Below the pieces are notes generated by a model. It did no database searches. It saw only the letters and a list, made by a program, of their open reading frames with translations, and had not been told where the DNA came from. Shown here piece after piece: positions 24,190 to 33,674 of a stretch of 64,000 bases of DNA. The stretch lies in contig NC_089460.1 in assembly GCF_026210795.1 (NCBI RefSeq), positions 558,001 to 622,000 of the forward strand, given 5' to 3'. Positions within the stretch are counted from its first letter, which is position 1; every line of letters starts with the position of its first letter. The translations under genes and the position numbers were made by a program. Source of the stretch: Rhizophagus irregularis. Taxonomy: Eukaryota > Glomeromycota > Glomeromycetes > Glomerales > Glomeraceae.

Positions 24190-25771
24190 CAGTCACCCCT
24201 CTCTACAGCGAACCTCGATATAGCGAATAACATGATATAACGGATCATACAGTGTGGTACCGATTTTAAATATGAAAAAAACCTTGATATAACGAAGTTT
24301 ACTATTTATTTACCGTATAACATAGTACGAAGTAAAGTGTGTGAATTTCTTATATAAAAATGCCTCTCGATATAACGGATTTTTTTATAACGAATTTTTT
24401 TCAGTTATAACGAAGAATTTCTTTATAATTAAATGTAATTATTAATAAATATTGATGCATTATGACATTAAATATCACCCCTGTGTTTTATATTTAAATT
24501 ATGGATCAGGATTGTATCAGGATCGTATCAGGATTAATAATTCTGGCTATTTTATTTAATATTTAGGCAGAATTACATTAATTTACATTAATTCGGTTGT
24601 ATTAGGATTCAATGTGAATTGTTATTAATTTATATTTATCACAGGGGTAAGGACACTCCTAGTTAAATTAATATATCATTAATAATTTATTTATTATATA
24701 GTCAGTTATTGTTAAACAGCATTCCTACAAAAAAAAGGAATTATAATAAACCTTTTTATATAGAACACTTCAGGAAGCATTCCCTATAATAAAAAAATAA
24801 AAAAAGAACATTAGTAAATGTTCTTAAACGAAATTAAAAGAAAAAATTGAGTTGTCCCACTTACTTCTTGTCTCAAGCGTTCATTTCAAGCTTCCTACAA
24901 TAAAAAAAATAAAAAAGAATATTAGTAAATGTTCTTAAACGAAATTAAAAGAAAAAAATTGAGTTGTCCCACTTACTTCGTCTCAAGCGTCCATTTCGAA
25001 GTCCCTACAATAAAAAAAATAAAAAAGAACATTAGTAAATATTCTTAAACGAAATTAAAAGAAAAAATTGAGTTGTCCCACTTACTTCTTGTCCCAAGCG
25101 TCCATTTCGAAGTCCCTACAATAAAAAAAATAAAAAAAAACATTAGTAAATGTTCTTAAACGAAATTAATAAAAAAAATCGAGTTCCCCACTTACTTCGT
25201 CTCAAGCGTCCATTTCGAAGTCCCTACAATAAAAAAATAAAAAAGAACATTAGTAAATGTTCTTAAACGAAATTAATAAAAAAAATCGAGTTCCCCACTT
25301 ACTTCGTCTCAAGTCATTTCCATTTCGAAGTCAGGAAGTTCTCTATAATAAAAAAATAAAAAAAGAACATTAGTAAATGTTCTTAAATAAAAAAAATTGA
25401 GTTCCCCACTTACTTCTCGTCTCAGGCGTCCATTTCGAAGTCCAGGAAGTTTCCTACAATAAAAAATAAAAAAAGAACATTAGTAAATGTTTTTAAACGA
25501 AATTAATATAAAAAACCCCCAGTTCCCACTTACTTCTCATTCTAGGCATCTATTTTGAAGTTTAGAAAGCACCCCTATAAAAAAAAGATTAAAAAAAATG
25601 TTAAATTATCGGTAATCAGATCAACAAGTCACATGATCTGTATAACCGATATTCCTATACCGAAGAATTCATTATACAATACCGAATAATTCGTTATAGT
25701 GTTAACGAAGTTGCTTATAATGAAGCCCTGATCAGCTGGAACCTAGGGTTCGTTATATCGAGAGGGGACTG
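24190..25771. mobile_element. second pogo-like non-autonomous element, carrying a satellite array
   Basis: The left end CAGTCACCCCTCTCTACAGC and the inverted right end CAGTCCCCTCTCGATATAAC match with one gap, and both continue into CGAACC/ATATAACGA motifs. TA flanks both sides (24188-24189, 25772-25773). The 1582-bp element has no coding frame. Its ends are rich in GATATAACGAA-type repeats and its middle holds a ~110-bp tandem array. Confidence 0.75.
24776..25600. repeat. ~110-bp tandem array (seven units)
   Basis: The palindromic block AGAACATTAGTAAATGTTCT recurs, with variants, at 24805, 24916, 25026, 25137, 25244, 25364 and 25474. That is a spacing of 107-120 bp. Each unit also carries GAGTT(GT)CCCACTTACTTC and CAAGCGTCCATTTCGAAGTCC. 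The last unit is partly degenerate. Confidence 0.85.
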
Positions 25772-25844
25772 TATTCAATAGTCCGATTTTGATGATCAAA
25801 GTCTCATTGGATTTGTCTTATTGAAAGGCATTGAATGATAGCTG

Positions 25845-25937
25845 CTTTTTTCCTTCGTCCCAGTTTCTCTTCTTCTCCTTTCCCTCCCTTTGTTCTCCTT
25901 TCCCTTCTTTCGCTTTTCTCTTTTCCCTTTCCTTTTG
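25845..25937 (+). promoter_or_regulatory. CT-rich promoter-like tract upstream of the exon-like array
   Basis: This is a nearly uninterrupted pyrimidine stretch of about 90 bp, unlike the T-only runs elsewhere in the window. In filamentous fungi such CT-rich blocks often lie just upstream of transcription starts. It ends about 55 bp before the first exon-like unit. The promoter role is inference. Confidence 0.35.
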
Positions 25938-26532
25938 TTACTTATCTTTTTCAAAAGTATACATATACCTTCAAATTTTTACTTTTTTTTAGATTCAGCC
26001 GTTCAGATGGGCTTCTAAAGTATAGAAACCCCAAAGATTCGTAAGTATGAATTCTTTGGAGTTTTTTTTTATATTTTTAACATAAACGGTTAATACTAAC
26101 CATTTTTTTTTAATTTTTTTTTAGGTTCGGCTTTCAGGTGACTTCTGAAGAATGGAAAAAACCAAGTTTTGTAAGTTTGAAACTTGGTTATTTTTTTTTT
26201 GTTTATTTTTAATATTATGAACGGTTATAAATAACTGTATTTTTCTTTTTTTTTAGAATCAGATGTTCTGAAGAATGGGAAAATTCCAAGATTCGTAATA
26301 ATCTTAGATTTTTTTTTATTTTTTTTTTAAAAAAATATTATGAACAGTTACTAATAACTGTTATTTTATTTTTTATAAGTTCGGGTGGACTTCCGTGTTT
26401 TGAAAAATGGGAAAATTCTAAAGATTCATAAGAATCTTGGATTTTTTTTTTATTTTTTAAAAAAATATTACAAACGATTAGGCCATACAAACTTGATTTT
26501 ATGGATTTCATAATATAAAAATTTCATCAATA

Positions 26533-26712
26533 AGGGAGTTACATATATTATCGTAATATTCAGTTTAATATAAACTTACTCCCTCACCTTTGTCAGATTA
26601 ATAACCAATCAAATTATAATATTTATAAATTATATATTTTATTAAGTGTAACGTAAGATTTTAGTTACCTCCCTCCCCCCTTTGATAATTACGTAATATC
26701 TGTAAGCTCCCT
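26533..26712. mobile_element. 180-bp MITE-like inverted-repeat element
   Basis: AGGGAGTTACATATATTATC at the left matches the inverted right end AGGGAGCTTACAGATATTAC. There is no coding content. It lies in the gap between array units four and five. Flanking TAA may be a duplication, but this is unclear. Confidence 0.5.
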
Positions 26713-27342
26713 AACCTAGCAACCTGGCTTTTAATTTTTTTTTTCAAAAATTTTATATGTGAAATTTTTTTTCAATTTTTAAAAAATTTTCACCCGGCAT
26801 AGTAACAATATAAAAAATTTTTTTTAAGACCTAACAAAAACTGACCTGGCCGGACTATGAAAACCATTTTTACCACTTTGTGTCACCTTACTAATAACCA
26901 TTCTTTTCTATTTTTTAGAATCTGGTAGGTTTCCAAAGAAAGGAAACCAAGAAACCAAGATTTGTAAGTAAGTACGAATCTTGGTTTAATTTTTTTGTTT
27001 TTTTTTAATAAATGAACGGTTTACTAATAACTGTTCTTTTCTTTTTTTTAGAATCTGGCGGGTTTCTAAAGAATGAAAAACTAAGAAATCAAGATTTGTA
27101 AGTAAGTAGTAAGTACGAATCTTGGTTTAATTTTTTTTGTTTTTTTTTTAATATATAAACGGTTTACTAATAATCGTTCTTTTCTTTTTTTTTAAGATCT
27201 GGCAGGCTTCTAAAGAATGAAAAACTAAGAAACCAAGATTCGTAAATAAGTATGAATCTTGGTTTAATTTTTTTTGTTTTTTTTTAATATATGAACGGTT
27301 TACTAATAACCGTTCTTTTCTTTTTTTAGGATTAAGTGAACT

Positions 27343-28005
27343 AGGACCCTGAACAATACTGATATAGGTAAGGTTCAGAAAAAAAAATTTACTATTAGCT
27401 GTACACAGCACTTTTGACTATGATCAGTACGCATTTATAGCTCCTAACCCCTGAAATTTTTATAAAATATGCATTTTAATCCTCTAACTTCAAGTCAGTT
27501 TTTAAAATTTTAATTGGTTCTTTTATTAGTTGTATCAAATTGTTCTCTGTCTTGGTCTGCTTTACATCCTGAACATGCTACATGTTTATTTAAATAATCT
27601 TCTTCATACCTGTGGTTTAATTTGATTCCTTTTTCACATATACATTATACATACTACTTTTTTTGCATTAATAATATGAGTAACATATTTATGTTAACCA
27701 ATTACTCTTTACCATATTTCCAATGAAACATTATGTATGCAATACAAAAAAGATTTTTTTGAAAAAAAAAAAATTTATTTTAAGATGATCGTTAAATAAA
27801 ATTAATTATTATTTTTTATTTCCAAAAATATACCAAAAATAAGCAAATCCAACATCTTACTATCCTAAAATCCAATCAAAATTACGCAAAATCAAATTCT
27901 AACCTTATCAAAATTTTTTGATGATTGTACACATTTCCAAATTCTAACATGTTGAGAGTTATTAAAATGATGATGCCCACCTATATTAGTATTGTTCAGG
28001 GTCCT
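27343..28005. mobile_element. 663-bp MITE inserted in the exon-like array
   Basis: The 27-bp terminal inverted repeats (27343-27369 and 27979-28005) begin AGGACCCTGAACAATACT and differ at a single position. The element splits one unit of the array: the acceptor half ends at 27342 and the donor half resumes at 28006. The interior has no transposase frame. No clear target duplication was seen. Near-identical termini point to a fairly recent insertion. Confidence 0.75.
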
Positions 28006-28415
28006 GGTGGGCTTCTGAAGAATGAAAAACCAAGAAACCAAGATTCGTAAGTAAGTACGAATCTTGGTTTAATTTTTTAATTTTTTTTAGTTATTATTAT
28101 TATGAATGGTTTACTAACCATTTTTTTTTATAGAATCAGGTGGGCTTCTGAAGAACGAAAATCCAAAGTTTGTAAGTATGAATCTTTAATTTTTTTTATT
28201 TATTATTATTACGAATGGTTTACTAATTATTCTTTCTTTTTTTTTATAGGTTCGAATGGGCTTCCATGTGGAAAAACTAAGATTTATAAGTAAGTACGAA
28301 TCTTGGTTTAATTTTTTTAATTTTTTTTTTTTAATATTAATGAATGGTTACTAATAACTGTTCTTTTCTTTTTTTATAGTTTCAGTAGATTTTCAAAAAA
28401 TCAAGATTCGTAAGT

Positions 28416-29251
28416 ATATACAAATATATAAATTATGTGATTGTGAAATTATAAATTAGCAATAATTATTTGTAATTTAGATAGATGCTAATAATAATAA
28501 TATAATTAAGCATTTAATAAGTACTTTAATAAATTTGATATATAATAAAATTAAAATAAATTCAGAAATAAATAGGTGGTTATTAGAATATAATTTGACT
28601 TAAGTTTTAATGTTGAATATTAGTCAATTTAAGGTTTAATTTTAGCCAAATATCCTTTCCAAATTTGAGATGATTGGCACCCTAAATGTGCCCAAAAATT
28701 TGACCTCAATTTGACACAGGTTAAATCATCATTCGACCTATATTCGACCTGATCAAATTTAGGCGAATTGTCCTATTTCGACTAGTGTACCTTAATTCCT
28801 TAAAATAAGGTTTATATATATATAAAACTCTTTGAAGATTTTATTATAAAAGGAAATTTTATATTACATTATTATGATTTTTTTTCTTTTTAGCTAATTA
28901 ACCAATAGAATTTAAGCAAATTCCAAGGTAAGGTTTCATATGAAAATGAAATTTCTACTAGTAACATATTTTAGTAGTAGATAGAGTCTTATTTAAGTAG
29001 TTTAATAATATATTTTAAATATAAAAATTGATAAACTTTAACCAGATTTTTTGTTAATAAATATAATAGAAATAATAATATTTGATTTTTAGAATAGTTT
29101 AAAAAAAAGATATGAGTAATTTTTATAATTTTTAAAATTGCTATTTATTACTAGTTTACTATTTCTATTCATTCATTATCTTTGTTATTTTCATAAAAAG
29201 TATTATCAATTTAATTTTTCTTTAGTTAAAAATACTAATGAATATCATATC
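28416..29251. other. AT-rich DNA without recognised features
   Basis: No gene, RNA or ordered repeat was recognised. A slightly GC-richer patch at about 28640-28790 (TTGACCTCAATTTGACAC, CATTCGACCTATATTCGACC) contains short internal repeats of unknown origin. Confidence 0.5.
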
Positions 29252-29560
29252 AGGATCCCGAATAATACTAATAGTATAACTCATTAGTAAACTTTAAGTA
29301 CTGAAGTAAAAATACATTTTATGACATAACTCTGTCAATATTGAAGCTAGGAATTCGATTTTACTATCATTAGAATCCTCTCATCAAGCCGAATCCAATT
29401 ATATAAATTTTATTAAAATCGAATTACCAGTTATGTTAAAAACAGGGGTATGTAGGATAATGAAATTTTGAAAATACCCTGTAATACGATTTTTGAAAAA
29501 AATTTAATATAAACTCTACGCAAACTCAAATGTGAGTTGTATCAGTATTGTTTGGGTCCT
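29252..29560. mobile_element. second, shorter MITE of the AGGACCC family
   Basis: The left end AGGATCCCGAATAATACTAA and the inverted right end AGGACCCAAACAATACTGAT resemble the termini of the 27343 element. The 309-bp element encloses a relative of the 147-bp repeat (TAACTCTGTCAATATTGAAG at about 29326). In this copy the central hairpin reads in the opposite orientation. Confidence 0.6.
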
Positions 29561-29908
29561 ATTACACTTTTAAAGTAAAAGATTTTTACTAAACTATACC
29601 AGTTTTTTTTTCATTTAAAGTAGTTAATTAAGATGAATTATTAATGACATTTTTCTGAATTTTAGGATTTTTTAGAATTTTAAATAAATAATTTTCTTTG
29701 AATTTTAGTATTTTTTAAAACTTTAAATAATTTATTAATATAATGAATAATAATGAGTTATCTGCTAAAACTTATATTTGCAGTTTATATTATAACTTTA
29801 TATGAAGATTGACTAAAATTCCTTTACAATTATTGCAGTAATAATATATTTTATAAGTTTTCTTAACCCAACAATTGATTAAATACTAATCTGAAAATTA
29901 GTAATTAT
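29561..29908. other. AT-rich spacer
   Basis: Short spacer between two transposon-derived elements; nothing recognised. Confidence 0.5.
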
Positions 29909-30134
29909 TAAGATTACTAGAGAAACTAAAGAATTTTAACAAGTTGTTAAAATGTTAAAATAGTAAAACTTTGCTAAAATTATATGAAATTTTATTAAAA
30001 AGCTGGCAAAATTCTAAAAAAAAAGCAAAACTTAATAAAACTTATTATAAATGCTAAAACTGCAATAACTTTGCTAAAATTATAATAAAATATTGAAAAA
30101 AAACTAATTGTAGAATTTTAGGCAAACAACTTTA
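29909..30134. mobile_element. decayed hAT-like MITE, copy 1
   Basis: Begins TAAGATTAC and ends CAACTTTA, with the interior GCTAAAACT-type repeats shared with copies at 31450 and 33201. Flanking octamers (GTAATTAT, ATAGTTAT) match at about five positions. This is the most diverged of three copies. Confidence 0.5.
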
Positions 30135-30621
30135 ATAGTTATAGACTTATAATAAAATTTACTTGATAATGATCTTTTTTATACTATTTTATAATAGAAT
30201 TTAATCAATTTTTAAAATTAATTCAAATTGTTATTAATGAAATTTTGGTAAAATAAATGGATTATTTGATATGATAAAAATATTTAGAATAATGAGAATA
30301 TTCTATATTAATAAATTAATTTTAATTAATATAATAATATAAGATAAATTTCTTATATTTCTTTTTCATCAAAAATTATTATTTTTTTTTTAATTGCAGC
30401 GCATTTGTAGTTTTATTAAAGTAAAAAATAATAAGAATATGTAATACAAAGTATGATTCTAAAAGCTACTCTAATATAATTAAACTACAGACATAATAAA
30501 GAGACTCTTTCCACCGATTGCATAGACCATTTTTTTTATGAAATTTCAGCAATAATATTTTTGAAAAATATATTATAAAAAATGGCTTCTACTGCTAACA
30601 ACTTTTTTTACTTTAAAAGAC
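30135..30621. other. AT-rich spacer
   Basis: No features beyond A/T runs and a short poly-T tract at about 30380. It may contain the promoter of the small frame that follows. Confidence 0.5.
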
Positions 30622-30936
30622 TTGGGAAGTTTTCTCAAACTACTTGACGAAAAGATGTTTACTTCCTTATTAGAACAAACGTTACAAGTTTTTAAGTCTA
30701 CTAACGTAACTGGCATTTTTCAAACTGCCACAGGTTTTGAACCTGCTATATATAAACATTTGAAAGAACTACAACAAACTTATTCTAAAGAACTCGCTGA
30801 ACTAGGTGTAGTCAGAGACTGCTTCAACAGTTTTTTTTTCTTTTCTATTAATTTTAAAGACACATATACTTACCTTCTCTATGAGACGGCAAAGGACTTC
30901 ATAAGAAAAAAAGAAAAGGAATCACGTGAGATGTAA
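30622..30936 (+). CDS. small unrecognised open frame (104 codons)
   Basis: The frame is better than background in composition up to about residue 67 (TLQVFKSTNVTGIFQTATGF, HLKELQQTYSKELAELGVVRD), then becomes phenylalanine-rich and resembles intron or random A/T sequence. I do not recognise it. It lies at the head of a stretch with further gene-like fragments (31205-31425, 32278-32589) and may be the first exon or the remnant of the same decayed element. A start further upstream at 30582 is in another frame. Confidence 0.3.
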   Translation: MGSFLKLLDEKMFTSLLEQTLQVFKSTNVTGIFQTATGFEPAIYKHLKELQQTYSKELAELGVVRDCFNSFFFFSINFKDTYTYLLYETAKDFIRKKEKESREM

Positions 30937-31204
30937 ATAATAATAAATGCACCCAATAGGGTTTTGAGAATACCAGATTTTACTTCAATAGATATGGAAA
31001 TATTTGAAGAGCCAAATACCAATCGCAGTTGTCCTCTAACGCACAGCAAATAAAACTTAATGTTACAAGCTGTATATTTTAAGAGGAAAGAAACGTGTGA
31101 TATATCAAAGATCATAATAGGTTCCGGATTCTGATAATTCCTGGCTTATGTTACCATCTTTTAAGGAAAAAATGGAACACTTCAAATACTTCAAAGAAGA
31201 GTAG

Positions 31205-31425
31205 TATATTAAAGAAACTGCAGCAGCAACAGACGAAAAAGTTTAAGTTTACATCAGAGAAAATGATTTTAACTGTCATAACCGAATATATGCCAGAAGA
31301 TAAAGCCAATGTTTGCAAGATAGTTATTTATGATATCCCCTCCACCATACCACAACTTAATATTTTTATGAATCTAAAAAAATGGAGTCAAGTAATTGCA
31401 TTCAAAGTTAAGATGTAAAAGAAGT
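31205..31425 (+). pseudogene. degenerate fragment, possibly retroelement ORF1-like
   Basis: One frame reads KFKFTSEKMILTVITEY, then CKIVIYDIPSTIPQLNIFMN and LKKWSQVIAFKVKM before a stop. The pattern of a hydrophobic strand, then DIPS, then W-S-x-V-I-x-F resembles RNA-binding ORF1/gag-like segments of LINE-type elements from similar fungi. That assignment is from memory of the pattern only. A hAT-like MITE follows 25 bp later. Confidence 0.3.
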
Positions 31426-31449
31426 ATTTGACTGTAACTGTGTCTATAG

Positions 31450-31693
31450 TAAGGTTACTGGAGAAACTAGGGGGTTTTGGCAAGTTGGCAAAATGCCAAA
31501 ATGGCAAAACTTTGCCAAAACTATATGAAAGTCTTATTAAAAAGTTGGCGAAACTCTGGAGAAAAGCGAAACCTGATGAAACTTATTATAAATGCTGAAA
31601 CTGCCAAAACCTTGTCAAAACTATAATAAAACTATAGTAAAATTTAGAGAAACTAATCGTAGAATTTTGGAGAGGTTTAGGCAGGCAACTTTA
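31450..31693. mobile_element. hAT-like MITE, copy 2
   Basis: 244 bp, beginning TAAGGTTACTGG and ending AGGCAACTTTA, which fits the hAT terminal pattern YARNG on both ends. Flanking octamers GTCTATAG and GTTTATAA match at six of eight positions. The interior holds repeated GGCAAAACTTTGCCAAAACT-like motifs shared with the copy at 33201, which is also 244 bp long. Confidence 0.65.
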
Positions 31694-32277
31694 GTTTATA
31701 AACTACAATAAATAAGCTTTAACGAATTGGAATAATGGAGTTTGGACAGTTTCTTTTGGAAGAATACCTGTATAGTTGGAGACACCAAGTTGTTTCAAAT
31801 TGAGATTTTAAAAATCACGTGATATATATAACATTAATTTGCGATTGGTTAAAAATTAAACCATATCGGGAAATATTTTACTTTATTAATCATCAATATT
31901 TTCAAAAATAAAATCTGGAACAAATCTTTCACAGCTTTTTTTCTTTTTTTAGCTATTTTTTGACAGTGTTATGCTTGTCTCTTTAGTCATACCATGGAAA
32001 AAATTCTATGATCTGCATTACCTTTCAGCCAGTCATAGTTCTGGCCTAAATTATAGAATTTTGTCAAATTCTGGCCAGAATTAGATGTTTCAAATTCTAC
32101 CGTTTATTAAGAAAATACCAAACTTTGCAGGCTAATAACTTTTGATCTAGATCACCAATCAGGATAATCTTAACGTCATTTTGTAGTTTAAGTTAGTAAC
32201 AATTAAACTATGTTGAGTTATTTTAAATATATGCATCCAAAATATTTTTATTAAATTTCTAATTTGGACAATTTTAT

Positions 32278-32589
32278 TTGATGAATTGTTGTGTTCCAAA
32301 CCATATAATATATAGTTTTCTGCATCGAACTCTAAAGCAGCGTAAAAAATATGAGAGATTTCAGACTGTGGTTATAAATATTTCCAAATCTGTTACTAAC
32401 AATGTTGTTTACAATACAGAGAACCCTGCCCAATCCATGTTATTGCAACCAGATGGTGCTTTAGCTTTCAAGATTATTCAAGATCATGAACATAAGAAGT
32501 TAATTGTGTATTTTGATACTTGGGCAAGCTTGGATAAAGTACTCAATACGAAATTCAACTTCAAAGAATTTAAAGATATTTGGATTTGA
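32278..32589 (+). pseudogene. fragmentary frame downstream of the MITE, unrecognised
   Basis: The 103-codon frame contains a protein-like stretch (VVINISKSVTNNVVYNTENP, LLQPDGALAFKIIQDHEHKK, YFDTWASLDKVLNTKF). No family is recognised with confidence. Together with 31205-31425 it may be one decayed gene interrupted by the hAT-like MITE. Flanks are stop-rich in all frames. Confidence 0.3.
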
Positions 32590-33200
32590 TACTTTTTGCC
32601 TACTTTGAACTGGCCTAGAAATAAGTCACCAAAAAAGACGGATTCTACTTAGAAACAGAATTAAAACAAGATTCTGAATATTATGCTGAAAGACTTAGAT
32701 GGACAGAAATAGAAGGGAAAGTCTTTAGGAAAAAAGAAGCAATCTACTTCGAAAAATAAAGGCTTTAATGGCAATGACAAACTTTTAATTTTAGCTAAAA
32801 TTAGAGCATTGCTTAGACTATTGGCCAACTGATAGGAGGACTGAGCCAAATAGGAATTTTGGAATGTTGGAGTACTCACTATCTAGTCTAAATATTATTA
32901 ATCCTTTTTTTTTATTCTGAAATTTTTATTTAAAATCCTTTTTTTTTCTTATTGTTTTACAGTAGGTCTTGTTGAATTTTTCTAGGACTGAGGGACTGAA
33001 AGAAAGGGTATCCCTTCTAAAAAAGGACAATTTCACATTGGACTTACTATTCAAATTCACCTTTCAGTCAGCGTGTGGGATTCTCTTGTAGGATGACAAG
33101 TGGTTTATTAGTTATCGATATTAGTTTAAATTTATATTATATTACTCGTATATGTATTGATATAAATATTATTTTAATAAACTAATAAATGTGCTGCAGT

Positions 33201-33444
33201 TAAGGTTGTTTGCTAAAACCTAGGGGTTTAGGTAAGATGGCGTTTCGCTGAAAAGCAAAATTCTGCCAAAACTATATTAAAGTTATATTAAAAAACTGGC
33301 GAAACTTTGGAGAAAAGCGAAACTGCCAAAACTTATTATAAATGCTGAAACTGCCGAAACTTTGCCGAAACTATAATAAATCTATAGTAAAATTTTGACG
33401 AAACTAATCATAGGATTTTGAAGAGGTTTAGACAAGCAACCCTA
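33201..33444. mobile_element. hAT-like MITE, copy 3, with perfect 8-bp target duplication
   Basis: The 244-bp element begins TAAGGTTGTTTGC and ends GCAACCCTA (inverted: TAGGGTTGC). Both termini fit the hAT consensus YARNG. The flanking octamers are identical: GCTGCAGT at 33193-33200 and at 33445-33452, the duplication length made by hAT transposases. The interior shows GCCRAAACT repeats. There is no transposase frame. Confidence 0.85.
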
Positions 33445-33674
33445 GCTGCAGTAAAAAAAAAATAATAATTAAACTACAAACCACTCATCATACGTATAGT
33501 ACCCTATATGTGCATTGTTGACAAAGTAATCATTAGACTCAGTAGGTAGACAATATTTGTAATTCATCATCTTATTAGTCAGACAGCCCTATCTTTAAAG
33601 TTAGGTAATTACAAGATCTACTATGCTACTAATTTTCCTTTGGTATCGAGTTTATGTTGCATTATTGCGATCTT

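Larger units (their letters stand above)
25993..28415 (+). repeat. tandem array of 11 exon-like units flanked by splice-site-like sequences
   Basis: Exon-like segments: 25993-26040, 26125-26170, 26257-26294, 26380-26427, 26919-26963, 27052-27097, 27197-27241, 27330-27342 plus 28006-28046 (split by a transposon), 28134-28171, 28250-28285, 28380-28409. Each follows a T-rich tract ending in AG. Nine of eleven are followed by GT, seven by exact GTAAGT. Uninterrupted intervals are 78-99 bp, the size of real introns here. The donor usually sits in a hairpin (CCAAGATTCGTA...TACGAATCTTGG), and TACTAAY usually sits in the loop of a second (GAACGGTT-TACTAAT-AACCGTTC). Ten of the eleven segments are open in the register giving SGGLLKNEK.RNQD-like peptides; the unit at 26125 has a stop in it. 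Segment lengths are not all compatible with one reading frame. It may be a microexon transcript or an introner-like satellite. Confidence 0.7.

Noticed and set aside
24190-25771. CRISPR array (regular ~110-bp repeats)
   Set aside because: The organism is a eukaryote, units are repeated along their whole length without unique spacers, and the array lies inside a transposon with terminal repeats.
25835-26044. 69-codon plus-strand frame entering the first exon-like unit
   Set aside because: Its first two thirds are the translated CT-rich tract (Phe/Leu/Ser/Pro only). It is not a credible protein, so the region was kept as a promoter-like tract plus array unit.
27148-27411. 87-codon minus-strand frame inside the array
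   Set aside because: It is a shadow of the repeat units and of the MITE left end; composition follows the repeats and no family pattern is visible.
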